NCBI GenBank assembly: GCA_965178125.1
Contig: OZ237752.1
Location: forward strand, 930,001-994,000
Length of the DNA stretch: 64,000 bases
Origin: Bilabrum cf. latius
Taxonomy: Eukaryota > Bigyra: Bicosoecida > Bigyra > Bicosoecida
Reading direction: 5' to 3'
Of the stretch, positions 48,103-58,907 are shown in pieces. The notes under the pieces are model-generated. The model searched no databases. It saw only the letters and a list, made by a program, of their open reading frames with translations, and was not told the origin of the DNA. A program made the translations under genes and the position numbers. Position 1 is the stretch's first letter. Each line of letters begins with the position of its first letter.

Positions 48103-51048
48103 TCACTGCCTGTGCCGGCCGTCCTCTCCCAACTCGCCACTGCCAGCGGCAGCACCACTGCCACTGCCAGCCAACCGCCCAGCCCGGGGTCCCGACCGGG
48201 TCACCACCTCGACAGGGTTGCTCAGCTCAACCAGGTTCCCGTCCGGGTCTCGAAAGTACACGCTATCGATCGGCCCTCCGCTCGACCCGTGGTCCAAATG
48301 GAGCTGGCCGGCCACGCCAACAGCGCTGCTGCTGACGCTACCAGTCGTACGCGGCCGTTTTCCCGGACGCCCACGATCATCCCACTCCCCACCACCACCC
48401 TCACTCGTCACAGCACCACCGTCTCTCGCCATCGTGCCTGGGAGTGATGGTCCAGAGGCACTCGCCCCGGTTGCTACTGATGTTGCCGCTGCTGTCGCCA
48501 AACCCCTGGACTGCCCCTTCCCTTTGCCCTTGCCCTTCCCCTTGCCCTTCCCCTTGCCCTTTCCTGCCACCGCACCACTGCCACCACCCGGCCATCCCCC
48601 GCCGGGCACCACTGCGTCCAGCGCCAGCGTCGGCCCAGAGGTGCCAAGCCTCGCCGCCACCCCGGGGTCGATCCCCACCTCCACCTCCACATCGTACCCG
48701 TGGTGCTCCTACCGCCGCCCCAGCGTCAGCACCTGCATGTCCTGGGCGCACACCACGCGTCCCTCCATGGCGACGGGAAGGCGCGTGACCGCCGGCGCCT
48801 GCTCCTCCCCCTGCAGCGGGACGACGTGCGGCCCCGAGGTGGGGTCCAGCGGTAGGCTGCTCTGCTCTGGGCCTAGCAACAGCTGGCTCGCCAGTGCGCC
48901 GCCATCCTCACCCGAACCCGAACCTGACTCCGGACCCGGAACCGCACTCGTCACATCGCCAACCCCACCGCACTCGTCACGCAGCACGTCCCTCAGCATC
49001 GCCCTCAGCCTGTCCACGTGGGGGGGCCCCCTGCCCCCATCGTCCCCCACGCCCCCCATCCCGCCCACAGCCGCCCGCACGATCTCCTTCATGCCCCCCA
49101 GGCCCCTCCGCCCTGACGAGTACCTGCTGGACAGGTGGTTCAGCAGCAGGGTGCGGGCCCCCACGGCGCGAGCCACCTCGCCCGCCATGCGCGCTGTCGA
49201 GTGCCCGTGCTGCACGGTGCGGGTTCTGATCCTGCGCTCGGCGTCGGGGCCCGTCGCACCCGCCGCCACGTCGTGTGACGTCAGCGAGTTGGTGGCCTCG
49301 TGCACGAGGAGGTCGCAGCCGCGGGCGGCCCGCAGCAGCTGCGGAGATACCCTGCAGGTGTCCCCGAAGATGGCCAGCTTCCTGCCCCGCACGGGCGGGC
49401 TGATGTGGGAGGGGTCCTCGGGGTCCAGCACGGCGCCGTCGGGCAGCTCCACCCTCTCCCCCGCCCTGAGGCGCCCCACCAGCACCATGGGATTCCGCAG
49501 GCCCATTTGTTCCCTGATGGCCTCGCTGTTCCTCTCCAGGAGCGGCTTGACCGCCTCGATCTGCACGTTGCCCCGTCTCGAGGCCTCCTCCACGACGTAC
49601 CCCAGGCTGGGGACGGGGTGCCGCAGGGGACCCGCCACCACCTTGGGGTGGCCGTGGGGGAGCGTCCGCAGCCGCGGGTGGGAGGAAGGCCCCTCCTCCT
49701 CGTTTTTGTTCCCTGGAACGACCTCCACGAAGGTGGACGCGCTGCCCCCGCCGTTCTGGTCCGCAGCATCGGCGCGCAGAGGGAGGTGCCATAGCCCGTC
49801 AGACTCGCTGGGTCCCACCGCGCGGAGGGTCAGCTGCGGGCAAAACCCGTTCTACGAGAGACCAGCCCGCGACTCGTACAGGATGTTGCACTCCGGGTCT
49901 TCCCCCCAGGCCGCGTCCCGCTCCATGCTCGCATCCAGCTGCACGCCGCCCATGGGCCCGCACTCGCCCAGCGGCCCGGCACCGTACTGCGCCCCGAGCC
50001 CCCGGAAAAAATCGAGCGTGAACCGACCCTCGGACACCCCGGCGCCCCACGGGGTCTCGCAGGGCCAGTCCTCGTCCTAGTCGTGGAGCCCGTGCGCGAC
50101 CGTGCCTCTTGTGCTGGTGCTGGTGCTGGTGCCGACGGGTCGGGGCGAAGACGAGGACGAAGCCTCGCCGCTCTTTCCCCCTGCCCCTTGCTTGTTCCCT
50201 GGGCCAGGGTGCAGCTCGACGATTTCCAGCGGCAGCGTCAAGAAGGCGTAGGAAGACCCCAGCGAGCCCAGCACCATGGATGCGAGGCCTGGTGGCCCGA
50301 CCAGGGTCAGCACTCGGTCGTCCAGGGCCTCTGCCAGCTGCTTGCGGGCCTTGGAGAGGTCCGAGAGGGCTGCATGCAGCGCACTGCGGTGCGGCTCGTC
50401 CTCGCCACTCCCGCCCTCCGCAGATGCCCCTGCTCTCATTCCTGCGCCAGAAGCTCCATCTGCCCCCGCCCCTGCCCCCGCCTCGCTCCCGATGGCCTCT
50501 GCCTCACGGAGCGCGTCGAGGATGGACTCGGCCTCGTCCTCCTCGCCCTGTTCCCCCTGTTCCCCCTGTCCCTCTTCCTAGCCCTGTTCCCCCTGTTCCG
50601 CCTCAGCCTGGGCCTTGGCCTGCGTGTCACTGGAGTGCAGTGCACCTGCAGCGGGGTCCACTGACTCGCCGGATCCCTCCGATGCATCGCCCACCGCCAG
50701 CCCCTTGGCCTCCACCACCTCAGCCCTTGCCTGCCTGACCCTCGCCACGGCCTGCACGAGCGCCTGCCGCAGGATCTGCAGGTGACCCCCCGTGGCCGAG
50801 ATGGAGCACAGCATGCCGGGCAATCCATACGTGTGATCTCCGTGCATGTGCGTGATTAGAATGCAAGAGACTCTGCGTGTTCGCGCCACGCTGCATCGCT
50901 GGAGCTGGTGCTGGGTAGCCTCCCCGCAGTCCACAAGCCAGACGGCCCCCGAGCCCCAGCGAATAGCTGCCCCCGAGACATTGCGGGTTGCCGTCGGGGC
51001 GGCCGATGATGTGCCCAGTGATATGTAGCCAAGCTTCCAATTCAGCAT
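48103..51048 (-). CDS. tRNase Z (metallo-beta-lactamase fold) with VOC-like C-terminal tail
   Basis: Endonuclease that removes 3' trailers from tRNA precursors. Single exon, 981 residues, ATG 51048, TGA. The N-terminus (LGYISLGTSSAAPTATRNVS, WLVDCGEATQHQL) leads to the metal motif HMHGDH at 67-72, the layout of the short tRNase Z form; LLVHEATNS, GHSTARMAG and LLLNHLSSRY are the later metal and fold motifs. The catalytic part ends at VVCAQDMQVLTL, as in plant short forms. Large Ala/Glu inserts lie at about 110-330. After it come about 200 residues with a Lys-Gly repeat and a segment, GPIDSVYFRDPDGNLVELSN, typical of the end of a vicinal-oxygen-chelate (glyoxalase) domain. TAG codons: 50578, 50077, 49852, 48709. 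Confidence 0.88.
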
Positions 51049-51743
51049 GTTGTGCTGCGCCTCTGTCTGGGCCGGCAGCTTCTGGTTTCGGCTTCCCTTG
51101 TGGCGACCAGGGAGGCTCGGAGGCTTCGCACTTCTACTCGACAGAGGATCTCCGTGCGGATTGCGTTGATTTTGTCTCTTTTTCGTGTGTTTTGTGCCGG
51201 TGCTGGGCCCTGCTGTGCTAGAATTGCGCCCAGTGCGCCGACCTGGCGCCCTTGGGTGCGGCTGCCCTCTGGCCTGATTTGGACCGCTTACAGCTGCTGT
51301 GTCAACGGACTAGTCTAGTAGCTCCCAACCCCCGTCGGCGTTACCAATACCGCTAGAGCAAAGTTGCTTGCCCGAAGTGCAGATGCCCCGAGCGGCTCCT
51401 CGAGGCACACGCCCGTGTGCAGATACGAAATTGAGGTGAGGCAGTCCACTGCAGCTGCTGATAGAAATCCTGCAAAGAAGGCTGGTCCTGTTGTGAGGAC
51501 CGATGCGGCGGGTGCCGCGGCTCGCAAACCGCATTCGATAGTGGAACGAGATCCGGGCGGGGCAAGGCTGCGGGTGGTGTGATGAGTGCAATTTCTTGAG
51601 CACCATGTTGTCATGTTGTCGTCGTTGTGTTGTGGCCAACCAACCGAATACGGCAGCTTTGGGGTTCGGCCGGCAACTTCCAAGCAAGCCAGCGGCACGA
51701 CTCGAGTGGCAGCTGCATGTCCAGCAGGCCGCCAAGACCTCTC
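51049..51743 (+). other. Spacer with a possible small + strand gene
   Basis: 695 nt between two minus-strand genes. With TAG as sense, a + strand frame is open from about 51052 through two adjacent TAG codons near 51316-51321 to tandem TGA TGA at about 51580. The part RYEIEVRQSTAAADRN to HSIVERDPGGARLRVV looks protein-like. It has no ATG near its upstream end and no known domain, so a spliced first exon would be needed. The region must also hold the tRNase Z promoter. Confidence 0.3.
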
Positions 51744-53339
51744 TCACAGGTCTCCCCACGCACCGTCCCCGTCCGCGCACACGACCGATTCCGGCGCCGG
51801 GCTGGCCGCCCGTGCGATCCTCCAGTTCTGCGGGGGAGGCCTGGGCGTGCCCTGGTCGAGTGGCTCGTAGAAGACCCCCACGTCCATGTGCGCGAGCCTC
51901 CAGACACCCGCCTCCCTGTACAGCTGCCTGTCTCCGCTCAGCTGGAAGACGGGGACGCCGTCCGCCGAGCGAGCGGTCTGCAGGTACAGACCGTCCACGC
52001 CGGGCTCCCCCGCCCCCGTCACGCGGAAGGAGGAGCAGTTGCTCGGGTTCGGGGGCAGGGGGGCGGGCGGCGCGGGTGGGGGGGTCGAGGTGAACACGAC
52101 CCGCCTCCTGAGGATGTTCCTCCCGACGTTCACGAGCAGGTACGTGCTCGAGTTGGTCGCGACGTCGTAGGAGTCCCTGCCCAGCTGAGGCGACCTCGCG
52201 TCGAGCAGGGCGGGGTACAGCAAGCGGCCGTTGATGCCCATCGTGCGGTCCAGCCCGGTCTCCAGCACCTGCACGCTCGCGTTCCAGCCCGTCACCGCGC
52301 GCGCAAAGTCGGGCTGCGAGCTAAACCGGAACCCCACCCTCCCCTGCGTGACGTCGTAGTCCCCCGACGTCACGTAGTACGGCAGCCCGGCGCGCAGCGC
52401 ACTCGTCACACCGGACCCACCAGGCTCGCCCTCGAGCGGATGCCCCCGCCGCAGGGCCTCTTCCTCCTCCTCGCTGAGCACCAGCCGGCGCGGCTGCGCG
52501 TGTGACGAGTGCCACGTCTCGGTGCCGGGTGCCGGCGTGCAGACGAACTTGCTCGGGTCCGGCCCCGGGTCCTGCACGTACGGATCGATCCAACGGACCG
52601 TGTAATCGCTCCCGTCCCATCCCCTGAACGCCTGCGGGTCCCCGAGATCCGTGGATCTGAACGGACACATGCCCCTGGGCTGCTCCTCCCGGGGATTCGC
52701 GTACACGAGTCCGTACCATGCCCCGTCCTGGCCCTGCATCATGGCGCTGATGGCGCCGTACCCGTAGATGGACTGGTTGTTCTCGTACTTGTACGGGAAG
52801 CTGAACACCCTGTGCTTGGGCGGCGCATCTGCGAGGTGGAACGTCTGGCCTCCATCGGTGGAGAGCCCCACGCCCGTGCTCCACAAGTTGCAGTGACCGC
52901 GCCACTGCTCTCGAGGGAGCTGGCAGTATTCGGCTGGCTGCTCAAAGCCGTGGAACTCGTTGTGGATGAGTGCGAACACAGTGCCGTTCGGAAACACGCG
53001 GACGCTCTGCAGCCACTGGTTGTTCGCGTACGAGGCCGGGTCCAGATCGTGCGTGCTGTTGAATACGAGCCGGGAGCAGTCGTGCTCCAGGTGCAGAATG
53101 TCCGGTCCGACGTTCGGAAAGTCGCCGTCGCTGACAGAGGCAATCAAAAACGTCTGATTCAGGGAGCGGACGTGCCACGCGATCGGCATAGAGTCCGTAC
53201 CATCGTGCGGCGTGCAGTTCTGAGATCGATTATACATGGTCACCCACTCGGATCCTTCGGCGTACTGCACGTACAATGGAGGGTCCTGGGCGAGTGCACT
53301 AGAAGTAGTTGCGATAGCCGCTAGTCCTAGAAGAAGCAT
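51744..53339 (-). CDS. Secreted glycoprotein with an Asp-box (BNR) motif
   Basis: Single exon, ATG 53339, TGA, 531 residues. An in-frame TAA lies just upstream of the start. The first 18 residues (MLLLGLAAIATTSSALAQ) are a signal peptide. Many N-x-S/T sites and spaced cysteines suggest export through the ER. STDGGQTFHL is a good Asp-box (S-x-D-x-G-x-T-F), the beta-propeller hairpin of sialidases and related proteins; only one copy is obvious. The C-terminal 100 residues (VTGAGEPGVDGLYLQTARSA, VPVFQLSGDRQLYREAGVWR) form a Gly/Tyr/Trp-rich module like those in extracellular proteins of algae and other protists. No catalytic residues can be assigned. No TAG codon. Confidence 0.8.
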   Translation of the reverse strand: MLLLGLAAIATTSSALAQDPPLYVQYAEGSEWVTMYNRSQNCTPHDGTDSMPIAWHVRSLNQTFLIASVSDGDFPNVGPDILHLEHDCSRLVFNSTHDLDPASYANNQWLQSVRVFPNGTVFALIHNEFHGFEQPAEYCQLPREQWRGHCNLWSTGVGLSTDGGQTFHLADAPPKHRVFSFPYKYENNQSIYGYGAISAMMQGQDGAWYGLVYANPREEQPRGMCPFRSTDLGDPQAFRGWDGSDYTVRWIDPYVQDPGPDPSKFVCTPAPGTETWHSSHAQPRRLVLSEEEEEALRRGHPLEGEPGGSGVTSALRAGLPYYVTSGDYDVTQGRVGFRFSSQPDFARAVTGWNASVQVLETGLDRTMGINGRLLYPALLDARSPQLGRDSYDVATNSSTYLLVNVGRNILRRRVVFTSTPPPAPPAPLPPNPSNCSSFRVTGAGEPGVDGLYLQTARSADGVPVFQLSGDRQLYREAGVWRLAHMDVGVFYEPLDQGTPRPPPQNWRIARAASPAPESVVCADGDGAWGDL

Positions 53340-53514
53340 GGACGCACAGCCTAGGCTTTAGCTGAATGAGCGGTACGCGCGAATCCTCCACCAGCGGACC
53401 AAACTCGATGACGATTGCGATTTCCCGGAACCAGCGACGAAGTTTCGCGGCTGTTCCTGAGGAAGCACTGTCGAAACCTGCAAGTCGAGACTTTTGCAGA
53501 GTTAGTGTTTCGCC

Positions 53515-55029
53515 ATGAACTATTCCACGCTAGATGATGAAAGTATGTTGCAAGATTTAGAGGATGAAGGTGACATTACTGCCGAGGATCTTGGGATAAG
53601 CCAAGCCAGTCCCAAGCCCAGCCAGAGCGCCACCGGTCCTAGCAAAGGCGCGGCGGAAGCCTGCGCTCCGAGTGCAGGGGGAGTCGATAATGATGGAGCA
53701 GGGCAGGACGGAATCGATCGGGCAGGCACAAGGGAGCCGGATGCACTGTCGGTGGCATACGCTCCGCTGATCCAGCAGCTGAGAGTTCGCCCTGAAGTGG
53801 TATCAACCGACCGTAACGATGATAAAGACAATACAAGGCCATTAAGACAATCTGAATCGGAAGATAAGCCGGAGCCAGCACCCCCTGAGCTGCCGAAGCA
53901 GGTCCAAGTAGAACCCGGCCTGCTGGATCATGGAACCATCGTGTACGGCAGCGGCGCAGCAGAGATAGCACAGCCAAAATCAACGATGGAGCATTTGTAC
54001 GGAAAGCGAGAGGATTATACAGCGACCGCTGCGCATGTGGGCTTGAAGGTAGCACCTAAGAGCTCGGTAGAGCAGCCGAGCGAGCTGCCAGCCGCGGCGG
54101 GCGAGCCCGGCACTATCAGGCCGATGCAATCACCTTCAAATCCTGGCGCGGCCCCGGTCCCGGTAGGCAGCTCGCGCCAAGTAATGGCAGGTAGGAGCGG
54201 AGAGGGGACCGGTGCTGTGGGCAGCCAGCTTTGCGAGCACTCGCAGGAGCAGGAGCAGGAGCACCCGTGGCCGGGGGCAGGCGGGCTGCAAGAGATGGGA
54301 GCCCCTGGCGATGGCGGGGGCGTTGGCGGGGGCGCAGCCTACGATGCGCCGCATAGCAGCGAGTCGAATGGCAACGCCAGCGGGGGAACAAGTAGTGGGG
54401 ATGAGGGCGAGGGGCCGGGACCTGGTGCGGCAGCCCCACCGGAGGCAGGCGAGCCGGAGGGCGAGCACGGAGCTGCTGCAGGCCTGCAGGGGCTGTCCTG
54501 GCCCTCGCTCGCGGCCCCCTCTGCAGTGCCTGCCAGTGGACAGGCACATGGCGAGACAGGGGGGACGGGGCTCCTGGCAGGCAGCGGGGGCGCTGGTGGT
54601 GCCTGTGCTGGTGCTTCAGGTGGTGTTGCTGGTCTTGGTGCCGGCGGACAGGGACCCGGGATGGGTGCAGGCAAGGTGGCTGCACCGTCTTCATCTCCGG
54701 CTACCGCCGCCCCAAGCCGCTCGCTGGGGGACGGTCAGGGCGCCATGGAGCCGGAGGACGCGGTGGAGGCGACGGGGCAGCTGCTGGGCAAGATCCAAGA
54801 CATCATCGCGGGCAACACGCCGGAGGCCAGGGCGAGAGCCGCGGCGCGGGCGCAGCAATCAGCGGAACGGAGGGCGAGACGGGCGCAGGAGCACCGCGAG
54901 AGGGAGCAGCTGCGAGCCAAGCAGAAGGCGGAGAGGGAGGCAGCACGGCTGGCGCGGGCGGCCCGGCGAACGGCAGGCGAGCCGCGTTCGGATGCACCCA
55001 AAGAGAGCGGTGACTCCGCTTCGAGCTGA
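53515..55029 (+). CDS. Unrecognised acidic/low-complexity protein with helical tail
   Basis: Single exon, ATG 53515, TGA, 504 residues. The N-terminal 30 residues are very acidic (MNYSTLDDESMLQDLEDEGD). A moderately ordered part around 130-190 contains LLDHGTIVYGSGAAEIAQPK and STMEHLYGKREDY. A long Gly/Ala/Pro-rich linker follows, then a highly charged single helix (ERRARRAQEHREREQLRAKQ) up to the C-terminus. No TAG codon and no domain recognised. Start and end are clear because codon usage falls off sharply outside. Confidence 0.72.
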   Translation: MNYSTLDDESMLQDLEDEGDITAEDLGISQASPKPSQSATGPSKGAAEACAPSAGGVDNDGAGQDGIDRAGTREPDALSVAYAPLIQQLRVRPEVVSTDRNDDKDNTRPLRQSESEDKPEPAPPELPKQVQVEPGLLDHGTIVYGSGAAEIAQPKSTMEHLYGKREDYTATAAHVGLKVAPKSSVEQPSELPAAAGEPGTIRPMQSPSNPGAAPVPVGSSRQVMAGRSGEGTGAVGSQLCEHSQEQEQEHPWPGAGGLQEMGAPGDGGGVGGGAAYDAPHSSESNGNASGGTSSGDEGEGPGPGAAAPPEAGEPEGEHGAAAGLQGLSWPSLAAPSAVPASGQAHGETGGTGLLAGSGGAGGACAGASGGVAGLGAGGQGPGMGAGKVAAPSSSPATAAPSRSLGDGQGAMEPEDAVEATGQLLGKIQDIIAGNTPEARARAAARAQQSAERRARRAQEHREREQLRAKQKAEREAARLARAARRTAGEPRSDAPKESGDSASS

Positions 55030-55393
55030 TTGTAATAAAACTCCGCGTGTTGTGTCCGACAGGCGCGGCACGGCCTCACGTGCAAGCGCTAGTGCCTGGC
55101 GTACCCGGTTGACAAGCCGCAGCCAACCAATCACGACAGAATCTACAGATGGAAATGACCTGTACTGCGTAATATCAAGTATGATACGTGGGAATCACAT
55201 CATCTCCAAATGTTCAGCGCTTTTCCGGCGACTGAAACCCTTCCCATCAACTGCTGCTAGCAACTGGTTGAGCCAATCGATGGCAGAGCCACCGAGAGAC
55301 CATTTTACTGCACCAGCCCAGCCCAGTGATATAATTAACCATAAGGTCATGCATGCAACATCCCTACGCAGTGCCAAGTGGGATCTGACTAGC
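55030..55393. other. Convergent 3' spacer
   Basis: 364 nt between the 53515 gene and the eL39 gene, converging. Contains GTAATAAAA right after the TGA of the former, possibly near its polyadenylation site. No gene seen. Confidence 0.5.
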
Positions 55394-55549
55394 TCAGATG
55401 CCCAGCTTGGTGCGCCTCCAGTGCCGCCTCTTCATGTTGTACCTGATCGTGTTGTCAGTCCGCATGCGGATCCAGTTGGGGATCGCGCGGTTCTGCCTAG
55501 CCTTCTTGGCAAGCTTTGTCTTGGTGCGCAACGACTTGAAGGCGGGCAT
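55394..55549 (-). CDS. RPL39: 60S ribosomal protein eL39
   Basis: Structural protein of the large cytosolic ribosomal subunit, near the exit tunnel. 51 residues from ATG 55549 ([16 protein letters not shown]), TGA, exactly the eukaryotic family length. [20 protein letters not shown] is the family signature. No TAG codon. The frame is open upstream of this ATG, but only the 51-residue form matches the family. In many eukaryotes an intron follows the start codon; here none is needed. Confidence 0.95.
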   Translation of the reverse strand: MPAFKSLRTKTKLAKKARQNRAIPNWIRMRTDNTIRYNMKRRHWRRTKLGI

Positions 55550-55695
55550 CCCGTTCCTACAAACCTTGATATAAGCCGGTTGGTCGTTTCGTGGTGCACG
55601 GAGCAATCTGATTTACTTTTTACTGTAACGATATGTTACAGTCAAAGCGAGCCTTTTCGCGGAATATCGCATCCAGGGCACATAATAAGCCAGCT
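55550..55695. promoter_or_regulatory. Divergent promoter of eL39 and the MPE1/RBBP6-like gene
   Basis: 146 nt between the two start codons. A TTACTTTTTACTGTAACG stretch near 55613-55630 is AT-rich and could hold core elements. Shared control of a ribosomal protein and an mRNA 3'-processing factor is inferred only from position. Confidence 0.45.
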
Positions 55696-57766
55696 ATGGC
55701 AACAGTTTCGTTTCATTTTTCAAACGAAAAGGTTGAACATAGTATTGGTCTGGAAGGCACTTCGATATCGACTGTTGATTTTCGGCACAGGGTCGTCGAG
55801 GAGCACGGTCTCGACGAATCTGGTTAGGACGTCGGAATTATAGTGACGGACGCTGCATCCGGTCAAGGTTAGAAAATAATTTAGGTGTGTTGTCTCAGTG
55901 TGGTGATTACAGACCTAATATTGCTAGCAAGCAGAGCCTTTCGTTCGACCAACAGCACAAGGCTCTGCAGTATCCTCTCTGGTACTTTCCTTACAACAAC
56001 ACTCCCATTGCGAACCATTATTTTTGCAGTGTATGGAGATGAAGATCGGATTCCGGCCGGGGCGTCTGTTGTAGTCAGGCTGCATCGACAAGTGAAACGG
56101 CAAACGATGGCAGATCAGGCCGCTGCTGCGCGAGCGAGCATGAACATCACATCGCTTGATTCTGGGTTCGCGGATACGGCTGAGTTAGTTTACCCAATGA
56201 ATTTGAAAGCTTGGATTGCCGCGAAAATATTTATTGTGGGCGCAAACGAGATGCTTCCACAGCTGTCGATAAGATGTGCACGATCTGGGTTTGTGACTAT
56301 TCGGCTGCGTCTGGGACGGCATGAGCAAGTCAAGCTGCTTCCAGGGGGGAATTTGATGCCAATTAAGAGTTACATGATCCGCAAGTGCACCACGGGGTGC
56401 GGGGGAAGGGGCTGTGCAAGTTGGGCCTGCCCATCCGACCAAGCGAGGTGGTGGTGGTAGTGCGAGGGACACACGCGCGGGCAGGCAAGCAGGCAGGGAT
56501 TCCTGGCCTGGGCTGGGGGCGGGCAGGGAGACCATTGCGCACCCAGTCCGACCCTCCTTGCCCTTGCCTCGCCTCTCCTCTCGTGCATCGTGCACTGAGC
56601 ACTTAGCGACCTGTTCTTTCCCGCTGCGCCGGCTCTGGCGATGCCTTGCTATGCCGCCAGACTCACTGCCTTTCACTGAGGTGCAATGCAGACACCTCCC
56701 GTCCCCTCGTCCGATCGCCCCGATGCTGTGTAGCTATGTGTCCTCACGCCCCCGTCCCCGTCTTCCATCCCCCCCCGACACCCACGGTCGCCTCCCTTGC
56801 AAGCATCCCAACCCCTCTCATCCGCATCGCGTGTCTTGTCCCACCCATTCACTCGTCACACTCGCAGCGACAACGCCCTCGAGTCGATCCTGTCGGGACA
56901 GCCCGCCCAGGACCAGGGCACTGCCGCCATCGTGGGGGCAGGGGCCAGGGGCAGGGCCGCGAGGGCGGGGGCAGCGGCGCACGCCAGCGGCAGGGGCCGG
57001 GGCACGGGCAGAGCCAGGGAACAGCGATATGACGCGGAGGGCAAGCCGCTGCCCATGGGGCCGGGGGACCTCGCGAGGCAGGATCCCAACGCTCTGGTGC
57101 CCGCCTCCCGCCGTGGCGTGCCCGCGCACATGGTGACCCGTCTGACCAAGGAACAAGCCGAGATGCTCGCCCAGCAGGGGCACGGGTCCACGGCCGGCGG
57201 GCTGCTCACGGGCTCGGACGTGGACGGGCACGGTGTGGTGCTCCCGGACCTGACTGCCTTCCAGAAGATGGCAGCTGCCAACGGGGGCAGCACTGGCGGT
57301 GCCTCCTCGTCTTCGTCCTCGTCTTCGTCCTCCTCCTCTGCATCTGCCCAGGCGGCCGCTGCGCCCCCTGGGGCCCCCTAGGCAGCGGGGCCGGACCCGC
57401 GGGCCATGGGCAAGGAGGCATTCGCGCTGGCCGCGGCTACGTCGGACCTAAAGTGTCCGTTGAGTTTCCAGCTGCTGACCGACCCCGTGCTCATGCCGTG
57501 CTGCGGAGCCGCCGTGCAGCGGGCCGCCGCCCTGGCCCAGCTCCCCATGCGCGGGTTCGTGTGTCCCCTGTGCAGCACCCCGGATGTCTCCCCCGACCAG
57601 CTGGCTCCGTTCGTGGGGATGAGGAAGAGGGTGGAGAGGCACCTCGCGGATGCGGGGGCCAGGTGGGGGGCTGCGAGGCAGCGGGCCGGTGCCGACTCTT
57701 CCTCCTCTTCCTCGTCGTCGTCAGCCGCGGGTGCCGCGGGCGGGTCTGCTTCGTCGGATGCCTCTG

Positions 57767-57802
<36 letters not shown>

Positions 57803-58860
57803 GGCAAGTTGGAGGTGTCGGCAGTGGAGGAGGAGGTGAGAGGACAGGCACCCTCTCTGCCCTGCAGGCGAGTCTGCAGTAGGCCGAGAGGGACGCGAAG
57901 GCGGTCAAGGAACTGGAGGAGGAGCAGGTGAGGAGGGGGGAGCGGGAGGCGGGGGGGGCGGGCGAGGGGGAGGGGGAGCAGGACGATGAGCTGGATGGGG
58001 ACCTGTTTGGGGGCGGGGAGGACGAGGAGGATGAGGATGAGGACGAGGAGAAGGGGGGGGAAGCGGCCGGACATGGTGGGGAAGGGGGAGACAAGCAGGA
58101 GCCAGAGCCAGGGAACAATGAAGGGAAAGAGGGTGCCGAGGCTGCTGCTGCCACCACGGGGGGTGCCAGCGCAAGCAGCACAGCAGATGGGCAGGGGGCC
58201 AACGGGGGGGCGCTGGAGGCTGGTGACGCACCGGCACCCGGCCCATCCGGTGTGATGAGTGCACCCTCCACCACCGCCTCCTCCTCCTCCTCCTCAGGCC
58301 CGGGGGAGGCCTCCCTCAGCGAGGAGGAGGTGGAGCGCCGGGCTGCGGCCCTCGTGGCCTCCATGGGGGGCGGCCCGGGGAGCGCGCTGCCTGCACCCAT
58401 GCAGGAGCAGATGCTGGCCATGGCAAGGCAGGTTGTCCGCCAAACGGCTGCTGGCGCTGGCGCTGGCGCTGCCCCGGGGATTGGTGGTGCCGCACCGGTG
58501 ATGCCCATGTTGCCGGGCATGCCCATGTTGCCGGGCATGGTGCCGGGCGCGGTGGGTGGTCTGAGTGCCGCGGGTAAGCAGCTCATGAGGGCGGCACTGG
58601 GGCTGGAGGAACAGGGAGGCAGCAATGGGGGCGACCATGGCCCAGGGAACAAGCGTGGCAGGGCGGACGGCCGCGAGGACGACAGGGGCAGGCGACCCAG
58701 GAAGGCTCGGCGGGTGGGACTATCTGTTGAGCTGGCCCCGCCGCGGGAGCCCTCTCCCCCGCCGACCAGGGAACCCAGCAGGGAGGCCAGCGGGGCCAGC
58801 GTGGAGGGATCAGCCAAGAGCTCCGGGCCCGGGGGTCGGGAGGGTGGGGGCCGGTCGCCC

Positions 58861-58907
<47 letters not shown>

